This document shows positions 18,790 through 28,551 of a stretch of DNA of 64,000 nucleotides, piece after piece. The notes below the pieces were generated by a model. That model searched no databases and had not been told where the DNA came from. It worked only from the letters and a program-made list of their open reading frames with translations. The position numbers were made by a program, and so were the translations under genes. This DNA comes from Candidatus Poribacteria bacterium (GTDB taxonomy: Bacteria > Poribacteria > WGA-4E > UBA9662), in NCBI GenBank assembly GCA_002709695.1, contig PAQF01000037.1:25999-89998 (forward strand), given 5' to 3'. Position 1 is the first letter of the stretch; each line of letters begins with the position of its first letter.

Positions 18790-20295
18790 CTAGATCTGTT
18801 CGTTATCCAGATAATCCATTTCCGGCTTGAGCTCCCAACGACATCGGTCTCTTGGTCGCACGTACCGCCCCCAAGAAGCAAGAACCTGCTGATCGGCACG
18901 GAGTTGGGCCATGCGTTCGGAGATCCATTCAGGATCCCATCCGTTCAGAACTTTAGTTTTCAGTTTTTCAACCGTTTCGCGATGCGCAGGATCGGTGGCC
19001 AAATTGTTGAGTTCACGCGGATCGATATCCAAGTTGAAGAGCTGGCACGGCTGACCATGGTAATAGTTGAGTTTCCAAGCATCAGAACGGATCATGCGTT
19101 GAAAGACACCTTTTTCTGGAAAAGGGCCACCAGCTCCAGCTGCGTCTTGACAAAATTCGGAGAAAGCCACATTATCCCACCTAGTGTTTTTCGGCTCAGT
19201 CAACAACGGAAGCAAGCTTCGCCCTCGTGAGTTGGGTAGAGTAGGACAACCAAGAGCATCGATCATAGTCGCGTTGATGTCAAGCGAGGAAATAACCTTG
19301 TCACAACGGATATTCTCAGGTAAATGGCCCGGCCAAGCAAGGATTGCTGGAACTTTGACCGAATCCTCGTAAAAAGTTTGCTTCCACCATAAACCATGTT
19401 CACCAACTTGCTCTCCGTGATCAGACATATAAACGATAAGAGTATTATCCTCCAAACCGTTCTCACGTAAGGAAGTAAAAATTTGACCAATCATAACATC
19501 CATCCTGTCAACTAAAGCCCAATAAGCAGCGCGAGCACGGCGTATTTCCTCTTCACTGACCTCCTCAATATCACAAGATCTTCGCCAGAACTTGATGTGG
19601 GGATGTAAGTGTTCACCAAAAGGTTCGGGATTCTGCGGGAGAGTAACGTTTTCATAATAGTAACGGTAGTCCTCCAACCGGGCAACAAAGGGCTGATGAG
19701 GCAACATAAAACCAACCGAGAGCGAGAAGGGCTCGGCCGACTGGCCGGAGCGTTTCTTCACCCCCAACCGATTTAGATAATCGATAGTGGCAGCAGTAAC
19801 ATCTTCATCGTGAACTTGGTATGCACTTTGACCATGACCAGAAAGTCTAAGGCTAGTACGCTCCGGCCCGGTGGTACCCGAAAGAGCACCGTGGTCTACA
19901 CTGACGCCACCAAGCTGGTTAGGCCCATGATCCCCAACCAAACGCTGAGCATAACCATGAAACTGGTCGGGCCCCACCGAATGCATTCGGCCTACAAGCG
20001 TAGGGTAGTAGCCACCAGCCCCCATAGCATGAGCAAAAGTCGGAATCCCAGAATCAAGCATATGAGAGTTAGTCCACACTTGATTCTCATACGGATAGCA
20101 TCCCGATAACATCGACATGCGAGAGGGCACACAAATAGGTGAAGGACAGTAAACATTTTCCAGAAGGACTCCTCGCTCGGCCAATTGATCAAGATTAGGT
20201 GTTTTGACTAATGAATCTCCATAACAACCAGTAACAGCTGCAGCATGTTGATCCGAATGTATATAAAGCAAATTAGGACGTTGATTTGATTTCAA
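18790..20295 (-). CDS. Sulfatase (alkaline-phosphatase superfamily, formylglycine type)
   Basis: Hydrolyses sulfate esters. 501 residues. The N-terminal S-D-Q-H motif binds metal. The C-V-P-S-R pentapeptide at residues 55-59, followed by L-S-G, is the formylglycine-generating site. Y-M-S-D-H-G-E-Q-V-G-E-H-G-L-W-W-K carries further metal ligands, as in choline-sulfatase-like enzymes. There is no signal peptide, so a cytoplasmic enzyme needing a separate maturase is likely; none is in the window. TTG start. GC content appears higher than that of its neighbours. Confidence 0.9.
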   Translation of the reverse strand: MKSNQRPNLLYIHSDQHAAAVTGCYGDSLVKTPNLDQLAERGVLLENVYCPSPICVPSRMSMLSGCYPYENQVWTNSHMLDSGIPTFAHAMGAGGYYPTLVGRMHSVGPDQFHGYAQRLVGDHGPNQLGGVSVDHGALSGTTGPERTSLRLSGHGQSAYQVHDEDVTAATIDYLNRLGVKKRSGQSAEPFSLSVGFMLPHQPFVARLEDYRYYYENVTLPQNPEPFGEHLHPHIKFWRRSCDIEEVSEEEIRRARAAYWALVDRMDVMIGQIFTSLRENGLEDNTLIVYMSDHGEQVGEHGLWWKQTFYEDSVKVPAILAWPGHLPENIRCDKVISSLDINATMIDALGCPTLPNSRGRSLLPLLTEPKNTRWDNVAFSEFCQDAAGAGGPFPEKGVFQRMIRSDAWKLNYYHGQPCQLFNLDIDPRELNNLATDPAHRETVEKLKTKVLNGWDPEWISERMAQLRADQQVLASWGRYVRPRDRCRWELKPEMDYLDNEQI

Positions 20296-20370
20296 TTGAG
20301 ACCTTAAACTCCTTGTTCTAACCTTTTCCCAAATAGATGACTTCTATTCTCAAAACACCAGTTCAATTTC

Positions 20371-21996
20371 CTAATAGCCAACAGCACAACCATCTCGACG
20401 CGGATCAGATCCAGCAATCAGAGTTTTATATTCGGGATGAACAAAAATCGCTTGCCCACCACCAAAAAACGTAGGAGGCGAATACCAATTTGGAGGCACA
20501 ATACGATGTTTTTTTTCTCGCAATCGGTTGCTGATACCATCCGGAATTCCTCTTTCAAGTGAGATATTACCATCATCCATAACCCGAAAACGCGGGGCAT
20601 CCAGTGCTGATTGAACATCCATATTAAAATCAATCAAGTTACTTACCAATTGAAGATGACCTTGAGGTTGCATTTGACCACCCATCACACCGAAAGTAAC
20701 TAATGGAACACCATCCTGAGCGATCATACCCGGTATAATTGTATGCATCGTACGTTTGTGGGAGTCAATACAATTTGCGTGACTTGAATCCAACGAAAAG
20801 CCAGCACCACGATTCTGCAGCAAAATCCCTGTATCTCCTGCAACTAGCCCAGAACCAAAACCATGAAAGAGACTGTTAATGAAAGAAACTACGTTTCGGT
20901 CTTTATCAACAACCGATAAGTATATAGTATCATCGCCCATTCTTGGATTCCCTGCACTCGGATTTGGCATTGCCTGATCGGGATCAATACGATTTTTCTG
21001 GGCCTTAGCATATTCAGTTGATAACAAACCATCAACCGGAACATTTTCAAAAGTGGGATCGGTTATATATTCATACAAATCTGAAAAACTTAGTTTCATA
21101 GATTCAATTAAACAATGCAGCGATTCGGTACTATTGTGTCCCATAGCTGAAATATCAAATTCAGATACGACATTTAATGCCATCAAGGCAGCAATACCCT
21201 GCCCATTAGGAGGAATTTCACAGATATCATAACCTCGGTAATTAACCGAAATTGGTTCAACCCAATCTGAAGTATGGTTGATAAAATCTTTCATGGCAAA
21301 CAATCCACCATTCTCAGTAGAAAATTTGACAATTTTTTCAGCAATTTGGCCACGGTAGAAAGCATCCCTCCCACCTTCACCAATCAGGCGTAGTGTTCGA
21401 GCTAAGTTAACGTTCTTGAAAATCTCCCCTGGCTTTGGTGCACGAGCATCAATCAGGTAGGTCTGTAGAGTATCCGAACAATATGATAATAAAGGCACAC
21501 TAGCTTGCCAAGACGCACTAATTTGCGGACTAACAGGAAAACCATTTTCAGCATAGAAAATAGCTGGTTTCAGAACATCCGCCATCGTCATTGTTCCACA
21601 TTTTTCCAGAAGCATAGCCCAACCATCCACTGCTCCTGGCACAGTTACAGCATACATACTATGATAATCCGGGATGTGTGATAGTCCTTGATCAATGAAA
21701 AATGCTTGTTCGGCAGCATAAGGTGCCCGGCCACTAGCGTTAAGTCCCAGAATTTCTCCATCTTCTGGTCGATATATAAGCATAAAGGCATCTCCACCAA
21801 TCCCTGTCGACATCGGCTCAACAACATTCAACATCGCGGCTGTAGCAACAGCTGCATCTATGGCATTCCCACCACTTTGTAGAATCTGTAATCCGACATG
21901 AGCTGCCAATGGCTGGCTAGTTGCAACTGCCCCACTCTGGCTAATAACTGCAGATCGTCCTAGGCCGAAGCGATTCGGCTGATAATCACTAAACAT
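20371..21996 (-). CDS. ggt: Gamma-glutamyltransferase family protein
   Basis: 541 residues, an N-terminal nucleophile hydrolase that is normally self-cleaved into two subunits. The S-G-G-N-A-I-D-A-A-V-A segment at 41-51, the G-I-G-G-D-A-F segment at 65-71 and the cleavage-site threonine Thr357 in D-D-T-I-Y-L-S-V-V-D are all present. It has no signal peptide, unlike periplasmic GGT, and resembles the intracellular YwrD-like branch. It may act on glutathione-type or gamma-glutamyl metabolites. ATG start with AGGAG upstream. Confidence 0.88.
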   Translation of the reverse strand: MFSDYQPNRFGLGRSAVISQSGAVATSQPLAAHVGLQILQSGGNAIDAAVATAAMLNVVEPMSTGIGGDAFMLIYRPEDGEILGLNASGRAPYAAEQAFFIDQGLSHIPDYHSMYAVTVPGAVDGWAMLLEKCGTMTMADVLKPAIFYAENGFPVSPQISASWQASVPLLSYCSDTLQTYLIDARAPKPGEIFKNVNLARTLRLIGEGGRDAFYRGQIAEKIVKFSTENGGLFAMKDFINHTSDWVEPISVNYRGYDICEIPPNGQGIAALMALNVVSEFDISAMGHNSTESLHCLIESMKLSFSDLYEYITDPTFENVPVDGLLSTEYAKAQKNRIDPDQAMPNPSAGNPRMGDDTIYLSVVDKDRNVVSFINSLFHGFGSGLVAGDTGILLQNRGAGFSLDSSHANCIDSHKRTMHTIIPGMIAQDGVPLVTFGVMGGQMQPQGHLQLVSNLIDFNMDVQSALDAPRFRVMDDGNISLERGIPDGISNRLREKKHRIVPPNWYSPPTFFGGGQAIFVHPEYKTLIAGSDPRRDGCAVGY

Positions 21997-22040
21997 TACT
22001 ATTTACTCCTGAACGCAATTTTATTTTCGGATGGTATACT

Positions 22041-22288
22041 TTAAGTCAAAAGACCTAGAATTCTATATCCTATAATATAGAACCTGAGGCTAATGATTTT
22101 TTCTCGAAGATCAGAAAACCCGAAACTTCCATGTAATTGCAACGAGACGACATCTTCGTTAATCGAGCTAGATTTTACAACCCAGCTCAAGACAAATGAC
22201 TTAAGTTCTAAGTTGGCCACATTCCTCCTTGAAATCTTCGTCGGTTTATATCCGCCAAATCAAGACCACCATCCAATTAATCTCGGCA
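22041..22288 (-). pseudogene. Decayed ORF upstream of ggt
   Basis: From the ATG near 22288 (M-P-R-L-I-G-W-W-S) the minus frame meets a TGA, then stays open for more than 70 codons to 22041. The downstream part could restart at GTG 22218-22220 behind AAGGAGGAAT and would give 59 residues. The composition is protein-like, but no family is recognised. The last codons overlap an inverted repeat at 22061-22082 (TTCTATAT and ATATAGAA). Either a relic or a small ORF. Confidence 0.3.
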
Positions 22289-22322
22289 TTATCAAACCTA
22301 ACAAAAATTAACCGAAACTATC

Positions 22323-22856
22323 TTAATTTTTTCTCGGATTGGAAAAATCATAAATAGCTAACCCTCCATTGTCCTGGATTCCATAAGTCCCTGCATACAT
22401 GCCATCTTTATCAATAAACGTTATCGATCCTCCATTGGAATCGTGTGAGAGAATTAAACTGCCATTTTTTTCCTCTGATTGATAACCAATTGAGACAAAA
22501 GCGGTGTTTTCTGCTCCACCAAAGGACATATGCACACGACTCATTGGCGTTTTTTGGCTCAATATGCCAAATACCCCTCCATCTTGATCATTACGAAAAT
22601 ACCCGTTTTTAACACCTAAATTATCAATTATCGAAATGCTTCCACCATATTTGTCAGTTTCCATAATCAGCATATCATTACCCGCCTGGTTGATAATAGA
22701 CAGCTTTTTGCAACGGATTGTCTCAAACTCAGCAATTTTGCCTTCCTTTTCTTGAGCATTAACATCTCCACTCAGAAAGCTAGGCAACAATTGTCCCGTA
22801 ATGACAAGCAAACCTCCAACCAACATAAAACAAAGTCTCTCTTGTAATTTGATCAT
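22323..22856 (-). CDS. Secreted hypothetical protein with beta repeats
   Basis: About 177 residues from the ATG at 22854-22856; a TTG two codons earlier is also possible. A signal peptide is clear (hydrophobic core F-M-L-V-G-G-L-L-V-I-T-G, then V-N-A-Q cleavage region). The rest is made of short Gly/Asp-rich strands such as G-G-S-I-S-I-I-D and G-G-S-I-T-F-I-D-K-D-G, which suggests a beta-solenoid or beta-sandwich in the periplasm or outside. No enzyme motif is seen and the function is unknown. Confidence 0.7.
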   Translation of the reverse strand: MIKLQERLCFMLVGGLLVITGQLLPSFLSGDVNAQEKEGKIAEFETIRCKKLSIINQAGNDMLIMETDKYGGSISIIDNLGVKNGYFRNDQDGGVFGILSQKTPMSRVHMSFGGAENTAFVSIGYQSEEKNGSLILSHDSNGGSITFIDKDGMYAGTYGIQDNGGLAIYDFSNPRKN

Positions 22857-23066
22857 AATCAAGTAACCTCAATCAACAAAATATTATAGACATATAAAGA
22901 AACTAGGAATCTCTAAATGGGACAGTCTTTAAACCTCCTCTGTTCTCACATAACCCGATTTAACTTCAAACCCTTTTCAGGAATGGGACTAAAAAGCCAA
23001 AACAATGACTCTTTAGGATAATAATAGAGAAGGATAAATCTCTTCAAAGCAGCTCAGTTCTGTTAG

Positions 23067-23276
23067 AAATCATAAGTATTTTACTTCAAGTACAAATCAG
23101 TGAAAAGACCACTTTATGAATATTCGGCAGATAATCGTTGGACATTGAGAGATCAATACTTTACGTTGCACAAACGAAAATCACAACCGAGACTAGGAGG
23201 GAAAATGCTAATAGTTACTAGTTATTACAGTGGTAGACGCGGTATCTATATACCGTTTTTCACCCAGTACACCTAA
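23067..23276 (+). other. Open frame in spacer, unrecognised
   Basis: The 22857-23345 spacer holds one plus-strand frame of about 69 codons. A strong AGGAGGGAA site precedes ATG 23205-23207, which would give only 23 residues (start M-L-I-V-T-S-Y-Y). The frame contains the hairpin CGGTAT-CTAT-ATACCG plus five T (23240-23260). It could be a small peptide gene, a relic or chance. No homology is recognised and no plus-strand gene follows. Confidence 0.2.
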
Positions 23277-23345
23277 ACATGAGAGTACTTAGCAAATAAT
23301 CCAATATAACCCATCACTCAAATCGAATACTCGATAGAAGGAAGA

Positions 23346-25244
23346 TCACTTCGCCCAAGGAGGACCTCCTCCACCTGATTTTCGACTTTGTAACATGACT
23401 CGATCATTCTCATTCAACCCACTAAGAACAACAGCATCAATCTCGTTTTGCATTCCAACCGTCACGGAAGTCCGAATTGGGTTCGCACCACCATCTTTCA
23501 TCACGTATTTATCGCGTTTGATCTTGATAGTCGTTGCTGCACCATCAAGAATTTGCTGGTTTCTTACCAGTATCGCAAACGCTTGGAGACCAGGTCGCAG
23601 ACCTCTCTGCATTGAATCGAGGCTAATCGATAATTGACTCCCTTGAACGCTTGTAACTGTACCATTGAAAGTTTTACCCGTGATGCTTTTAAGCTGAACA
23701 GATTGTTTGCTTTTGAAATTACCAGCACTAGCTCCAACTTGCGCTTCAGCTGTCACCGTTGTTTCACCCTGAATAGCTTCAATTGGAATCAACAATACAG
23801 CTTTTTCTTCATAAGTAATAATATCAACATCCGTGCTCATGCCGGGTCGAAGTTCAGGTGGAGAATCGATAACTTCGATCATAATTTCAAAACTAATGAT
23901 ATTGTCCCGTTCAACACCAATTGGCGAAATCTCCATCACTCGACCTCGATAAGCTCTACCTTTGTAGGTATCGCTCTCAATTTCAGCGGTTTGATCCATC
24001 TTTAGCTTCTCCATGTCCACTTCGTTAATATAAGTTTTGACCACCATCTGAGAGAGATCTGAAATGGTCATCAAGGGTGGACTCTGAGAGAAAGCTGATC
24101 GACCGGAAGTAACGATTTCCCCTTCTTCCAACTCAAGTAACGTAATTGTTCCTGAAATCGGGGAGCGGATTGTAGTCCAGTCAAGCCGCTCCTTTTCCGT
24201 TTCCAGACTACTTTCGTTTCGAAGGAGGCCAGCTTCCGCAATGATCTTCCCCTGATCTGAAACAACCTGTTCTTGCTCAATTGTCATACTGGTCTGATTA
24301 AGTTGGGTCTTGGCAATATCGAGTTGAAGTTGGTTGCGCTGTTCCTGTGCATTTCGCACTTCACGCAGTTTTTCAAGGTTCAACTTTTGCATCCTAAGCG
24401 TCGATTTACGTGTTTCAATGATACTTTCTTTTGCTTTAACAGTTTTCTTTTGGGATTCAATGGTCTGCTTTTGAGCAGCCACGCGTTGTTTAGCACTATT
24501 ATGCTGGGAAGTAACACTAGCAAATCGGGTTTCGGTTTCTTCCAGAGCCTTTTTAGAGACAAACTTTTTCTCAAAGAGATCTTTATTCCGGTCTCTTTCC
24601 GACTTAGCATTGGCAAGATTAACCCCTGCAGACACTAAAGACGCTTCATTATCAATCAAAGTCAACTTCGCTTGATTTAAGGCCAGTCGAGCTTGTTCCA
24701 GAGAGAGATGATCTTGTTCTAGGTTATTCTTCGCAGCTTGAATGTCAGTTTCGGCCTGTGTTAACCTCTGTACAGATTCAGCCTTCGTGGTAGCTAAGTT
24801 GGATTTGGCAATTTTGAAATTATTCTCTGCCTCTGTTAACCGAGTTGAGAGTTGTGCTCTTTTTAGTTCAGTGTTGAGTTCAGCTTGCTTCACAGAGGCC
24901 TTCGCCGCGTCAACATTGGCTTCAGCTTGACGCTTATCTTCCATAATCCGCTTGGGATCTAATTCGAGTAAGACTTGCCCAGCTTCTACATAGTCACCTT
25001 CATCAACCAGTAATTTGACAATTTCACCTTCAACATTGGATTTAACCTCAACCTCAACCAAAGCTTCCAAGTTGCCAGTGGCACTAATCCTTTCTTGAAA
25101 ATCACCACGCTTGACAATACCAACTCGCTGTTTTGTCTGAGGAGACGTCCCTCCCGGTTTTCCACCACTCTTTTGGTTACTACAGGATACACCAACAACA
25201 GCCAGTATTACTAATACTAATAAAAACAATCTATGTCTATCCAT
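23346..25244 (-). CDS. MacA/HlyD-type periplasmic adaptor lipoprotein
   Basis: About 632 residues from the ATG at 25242-25244. It begins with a lipoprotein signal ending V-G-V-S-C, so it is probably anchored in a membrane. Biotinyl-lipoyl halves flank a very long coiled coil (roughly residues 100-340, rich in A/Q/E/K). Beta-barrel and membrane-proximal domains follow. The hairpin is longer than in typical MacA. It lies about 100 bases downstream of two FtsX/MacB-type permeases on the same strand, so it probably links them to an outer-membrane channel to export a lipid, peptide or antimicrobial. Confidence 0.88.
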   Translation of the reverse strand: MDRHRLFLLVLVILAVVGVSCSNQKSGGKPGGTSPQTKQRVGIVKRGDFQERISATGNLEALVEVEVKSNVEGEIVKLLVDEGDYVEAGQVLLELDPKRIMEDKRQAEANVDAAKASVKQAELNTELKRAQLSTRLTEAENNFKIAKSNLATTKAESVQRLTQAETDIQAAKNNLEQDHLSLEQARLALNQAKLTLIDNEASLVSAGVNLANAKSERDRNKDLFEKKFVSKKALEETETRFASVTSQHNSAKQRVAAQKQTIESQKKTVKAKESIIETRKSTLRMQKLNLEKLREVRNAQEQRNQLQLDIAKTQLNQTSMTIEQEQVVSDQGKIIAEAGLLRNESSLETEKERLDWTTIRSPISGTITLLELEEGEIVTSGRSAFSQSPPLMTISDLSQMVVKTYINEVDMEKLKMDQTAEIESDTYKGRAYRGRVMEISPIGVERDNIISFEIMIEVIDSPPELRPGMSTDVDIITYEEKAVLLIPIEAIQGETTVTAEAQVGASAGNFKSKQSVQLKSITGKTFNGTVTSVQGSQLSISLDSMQRGLRPGLQAFAILVRNQQILDGAATTIKIKRDKYVMKDGGANPIRTSVTVGMQNEIDAVVLSGLNENDRVMLQSRKSGGGGPPWAK

Positions 25245-25352
25245 TATCACCTGTTCTTTTGCATTTCAAAGTATTTCTATTGATATTAATATAAACTTCA
25301 TAACCTAGACCAAGATATACAACAATATCCTCAGAACCAATCCGCACCGGTT

Positions 25353-26663
25353 CTAATCAGACCTAAGAGCCTCAATCGGTTGTAATTTGGAAGCCTTATT
25401 AGCAGGATACAGCCCGAAAAAGAGCCCCACACAAATGGAAACAGACAAGGCTAGAATAATTGCCTGTACTGAGATAACAGCTGGCCATCCACTCTCCGGC
25501 CAGACAAATTTCGTGATTACCCAAGCAAAGCCTTTACCAGCAAAAACACCGATTGAAGCGCCCAAAATGCCCCCAGAGAAGGTCAGAACTATAGCTTCAA
25601 TTAAAAATTGAATCAGGATATCTCTTCTCTTAGCTCCAACAGCTTTTCTTAAACCTATTTCTTTAGTGCGTTCGGTAACCGAAACCAACATGATATTCAT
25701 CACACCGATACCGGCAACAACCAGCGCAATCCCCGCCACCGCACCCATACTAATCTTCATAATCGCACCCATCTTTTCAGCTTGGGACAATTCTTCCTTG
25801 GCAGTCCAATACTGATATTCTTCACCAGTGTTGTTGTGTTGACGACCTAATACAAATTTAGCATCTTCTGTTACACTTTCAACCAGATCTAAGTCGGTAA
25901 CTTGTACCCGAATCCGCTCGATGTCTTTTCTTCCTTTGAGGCGTTGTTGCAAGGTGGTAATCGGAATAATGAAACGATCATCCCAACCTTCGGTATCCAT
26001 TGAACCACCTTTTTCCTCCATCACGCCAATAACTGTCAATCGAACATCGAAACGGGATCCACGCTTCCAAGAACTTTGTCGGGTAGCTTTAACTTCTTTT
26101 CCAATTGGATCAGTATTCCCAAACAGATCTTCTTTAATCTTGGAACCAATAACAGCAACGGACCTAGCTTCCCTGTCATCGGCATCAGAGAGAAATCGTC
26201 CGGACGATACATACCAATTATGCAAAATATCATACCCACTGGCAGTAGCCACAACACGGGAGGGTTTGCTCTGTCCGTTGTAATTCAGGTTGACTCCCCC
26301 AAAATCATCTTCAGGCACAACAAGATTGACGTTGGCGACAGTTTCAAGTAACGCTTCTACATCCGGTGTTTCTAGTGGTTCGGCACGATTGCGTCCCCAT
26401 CGCCCTCGCCTAGTAACTCTTGAAGCCGCATTGCTCAAAGTTCCCGACTGACGATCCCAAGCATCTTTGTATATCTCAATTACATTTAATCCACCGGTCT
26501 TCTCAATCTCACGTAGCACCAAGGCTCTAGACCCATCACCAACTGAAACGACCCCCACCACAGCACAAACTCCAATGACAATACCAAGAACAGTCAATGC
26601 TGATCTTAACGGACTTCGCCGTAGGCTGGACAGTGCCAATCCTATATATGCTAAAACACCCAT
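25353..26663 (-). CDS. MacB/FtsX-type ABC transporter permease
   Basis: 436 residues: one N-terminal transmembrane helix (L-T-V-L-G-I-V-I-G-V), a large periplasmic MacB_PCD domain, and three C-terminal helices with the signature E-R-T-K-E-I-G-L-R-K-A-V-G-A before helix two. It ends A-S-K-L-Q-P-I-E-A-L-R. There is no nucleotide-binding domain, unlike MacB itself, so a separate ATPase is required. ATG start. One base separates it from the upstream permease, whose last codons contain its ribosome-binding site. Confidence 0.92.
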   Translation of the reverse strand: MGVLAYIGLALSSLRRSPLRSALTVLGIVIGVCAVVGVVSVGDGSRALVLREIEKTGGLNVIEIYKDAWDRQSGTLSNAASRVTRRGRWGRNRAEPLETPDVEALLETVANVNLVVPEDDFGGVNLNYNGQSKPSRVVATASGYDILHNWYVSSGRFLSDADDREARSVAVIGSKIKEDLFGNTDPIGKEVKATRQSSWKRGSRFDVRLTVIGVMEEKGGSMDTEGWDDRFIIPITTLQQRLKGRKDIERIRVQVTDLDLVESVTEDAKFVLGRQHNNTGEEYQYWTAKEELSQAEKMGAIMKISMGAVAGIALVVAGIGVMNIMLVSVTERTKEIGLRKAVGAKRRDILIQFLIEAIVLTFSGGILGASIGVFAGKGFAWVITKFVWPESGWPAVISVQAIILALSVSICVGLFFGLYPANKASKLQPIEALRSD

Positions 26664-26664
26664 T

Positions 26665-27969
26665 TTACTCCTTTCTCAAGGCCTCCACAGGTTGAAGATT
26701 GGCTGCTCTAAAAGCTGGGTAGAGACCAAAGCCTATACCAATTGTCGCAGAGAAAACCAATGAAATTCCAACCCACTCAATAGCAAAAATAAACGGCCAC
26801 TGATCAACAATAGTCACAAATCGAGAAGCCAATTTGGAACCGAAGTACCCTAGCCCCATTCCCAGCAAAACACCGAGGGCCCCTCCAACGCTACACATAG
26901 CAGTTGATTCCGCCAGAAATTGAAACAGAATGTCTCTCTGCTTCGCACCAAGGGCTTTGCGGAGACCAATTTCCCGCGTTCGTTCGTTGACCGAAACTAA
27001 CATCATATTCATGATACCAATACCTCCTACTACTAATGAAACACAAGCAATGACGCTCAACGTAATTTGCAGGACTTTTCTTATCCGATCAAGCACATCC
27101 ACACTCTCAACCGTAAATCGAGTTCTAAAGAACTCGTCTTCGCCGTTGTGGTATTTCCGCATTACGGTCTTGACTTCTTCTGCTGCTTGATAAACCAAAT
27201 CTACACTCTTAGCTTGGACTGCTAGCATCGTTACTCGATCATCACCAGTAAAGCGATCTTGCATGGTGGAAAGCGGCATAAAAACGTGATTATCCATATC
27301 CCAACCGTAACGGATACTAGTTCCACGCGGGGTCATCACACCAACAACCGTAAGGCGTTCAGCCCGTCGAATGCTTTCCTCATTTGATCTTCGCCCAGGA
27401 CGATAACCTGTTCCAAAAACAATTTTAATTTCTCTACCGATGGGATTCTGCCCCATAAACAGTTCGTCAATCAGTTTGAAACCCACCACACAAACGCGAG
27501 CCTTATTCTGAACATCTTCATAGGTAATAAATCGACCGGAATGTAAATCCCAATCCATACTTGTCTGTAGAGTTGGTGTAATACCATGATACCCAGCCCG
27601 TACTTCATTACCATCTTCCCCTTGGATAGTTGAGCCTCCCCAAACCGGAATGCGTGGAACCACCGTTCTGACAGACGGGGCTTCCGCTTCAATAGCCAAG
27701 ACATCATCATAGGCAAAGTATTCTTTGCTACGGTTTGGGACCCAGCGACCACCTTTTCGAATGTGACCGCTTCGGTAGAGCGAGAATTGATCTGCCCCAC
27801 CAAAACGGTTGGCCTCTTCCATCACGATTGCCTTAGCACCATCCCCTATGGAAATCATGGCCAAAACAGCACCAACCCCGATGACAATCCCAAGCATCGT
27901 AAGTGTTGTCCTTAGCTTGTTTGCCAAGATAGCAGCAATACCCGCAAGTATACCTTCACTAATTCTCAC
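26665..27969 (-). CDS. MacB/FtsX-type ABC transporter permease (second)
   Basis: 434 residues with the same layout as the neighbouring permease: T-M-L-G-I-V-I-G-V-G-A in helix one, E-R-T-R-E-I-G-L-R-K-A-L-G-A before helix two, and a C-terminal A-A-N-L-Q-P-V-E-A-L-R. The pair probably arose by tandem duplication and may form a heterodimer. It is the first gene of the three-gene export operon. No ATPase lies in the operon or anywhere in the window. Confidence 0.92.
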   Translation of the reverse strand: MRISEGILAGIAAILANKLRTTLTMLGIVIGVGAVLAMISIGDGAKAIVMEEANRFGGADQFSLYRSGHIRKGGRWVPNRSKEYFAYDDVLAIEAEAPSVRTVVPRIPVWGGSTIQGEDGNEVRAGYHGITPTLQTSMDWDLHSGRFITYEDVQNKARVCVVGFKLIDELFMGQNPIGREIKIVFGTGYRPGRRSNEESIRRAERLTVVGVMTPRGTSIRYGWDMDNHVFMPLSTMQDRFTGDDRVTMLAVQAKSVDLVYQAAEEVKTVMRKYHNGEDEFFRTRFTVESVDVLDRIRKVLQITLSVIACVSLVVGGIGIMNMMLVSVNERTREIGLRKALGAKQRDILFQFLAESTAMCSVGGALGVLLGMGLGYFGSKLASRFVTIVDQWPFIFAIEWVGISLVFSATIGIGFGLYPAFRAANLQPVEALRKE

Positions 27970-28254
27970 TGGAGGGCATCCTTAAGTATAAGATCATCTC
28001 TACCATATTAATTATAGACGGAACCAATGCAAATAATGATTATACTCTTTTTCAATTATTGCCTCCAAAGTGAAATTTAAACAGAGTACCTGCTCTTAAC
28101 ATTACTCAACTCTTTCAATTAAGCATTTAAGAAGACTTATAACTTGACAAATATCAAGCTCCAGTTTAATATTTGTCAGATTCTTCCTTCAATTGCATTA
28201 AATAGCAATTTGTTATCCCAAAACCTATATTTAGTTAGATATTCTCGTTATTTT

Positions 28255-28542
28255 ATGACACTTGGTAAAGTTGTTGGTACAGTCGTTGCAACACGCAAAG
28301 ACGAAAAGCTAATTGGAAACAGATTGATGATAGTTCAAGAGGTTGACCTTGATAATGAACTCATCAGGCAGTATACCGTTGCTGTTGACTCTGTTGGAGC
28401 AGGAATAGGAGAAATCGTTCTGACAGCTGGAGGGAGTTCTGCCAGATACACTGAGGCAACAAAAGGAAAACCAGTTGACGCTGCAATTGTAGCCATTGTT
28501 GATACAGTGGAAATAAATGGGGAGATCATATATCAAAAGTAA
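28255..28542 (+). CDS. EutN/CcmL-family microcompartment vertex protein
   Basis: 95 residues from the ATG at 28255. The frame is open 37 codons further upstream, but that part lacks family similarity. The start G-K-V-V-G-T-V-V-A-T-R-K-D and the core A-V-D-S-V-G-A-G-I-G-E followed by G-S-S-A-R are diagnostic of BMC-P pentamers that cap the vertices of bacterial microcompartments. Nine bases precede the next gene, a RhaD-like aldolase, so the two are probably co-transcribed. No BMC-H or BMC-T shell gene is in the window. Confidence 0.9.
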   Translation: MTLGKVVGTVVATRKDEKLIGNRLMIVQEVDLDNELIRQYTVAVDSVGAGIGEIVLTAGGSSARYTEATKGKPVDAAIVAIVDTVEINGEIIYQK

Positions 28543-28551
28543 AGAAATGAG

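Noticed and set aside
28144..28254. Longer start of the EutN-like protein
   Set aside because: EutN/CcmL proteins begin at the second methionine; the extra 37 residues lack similarity.
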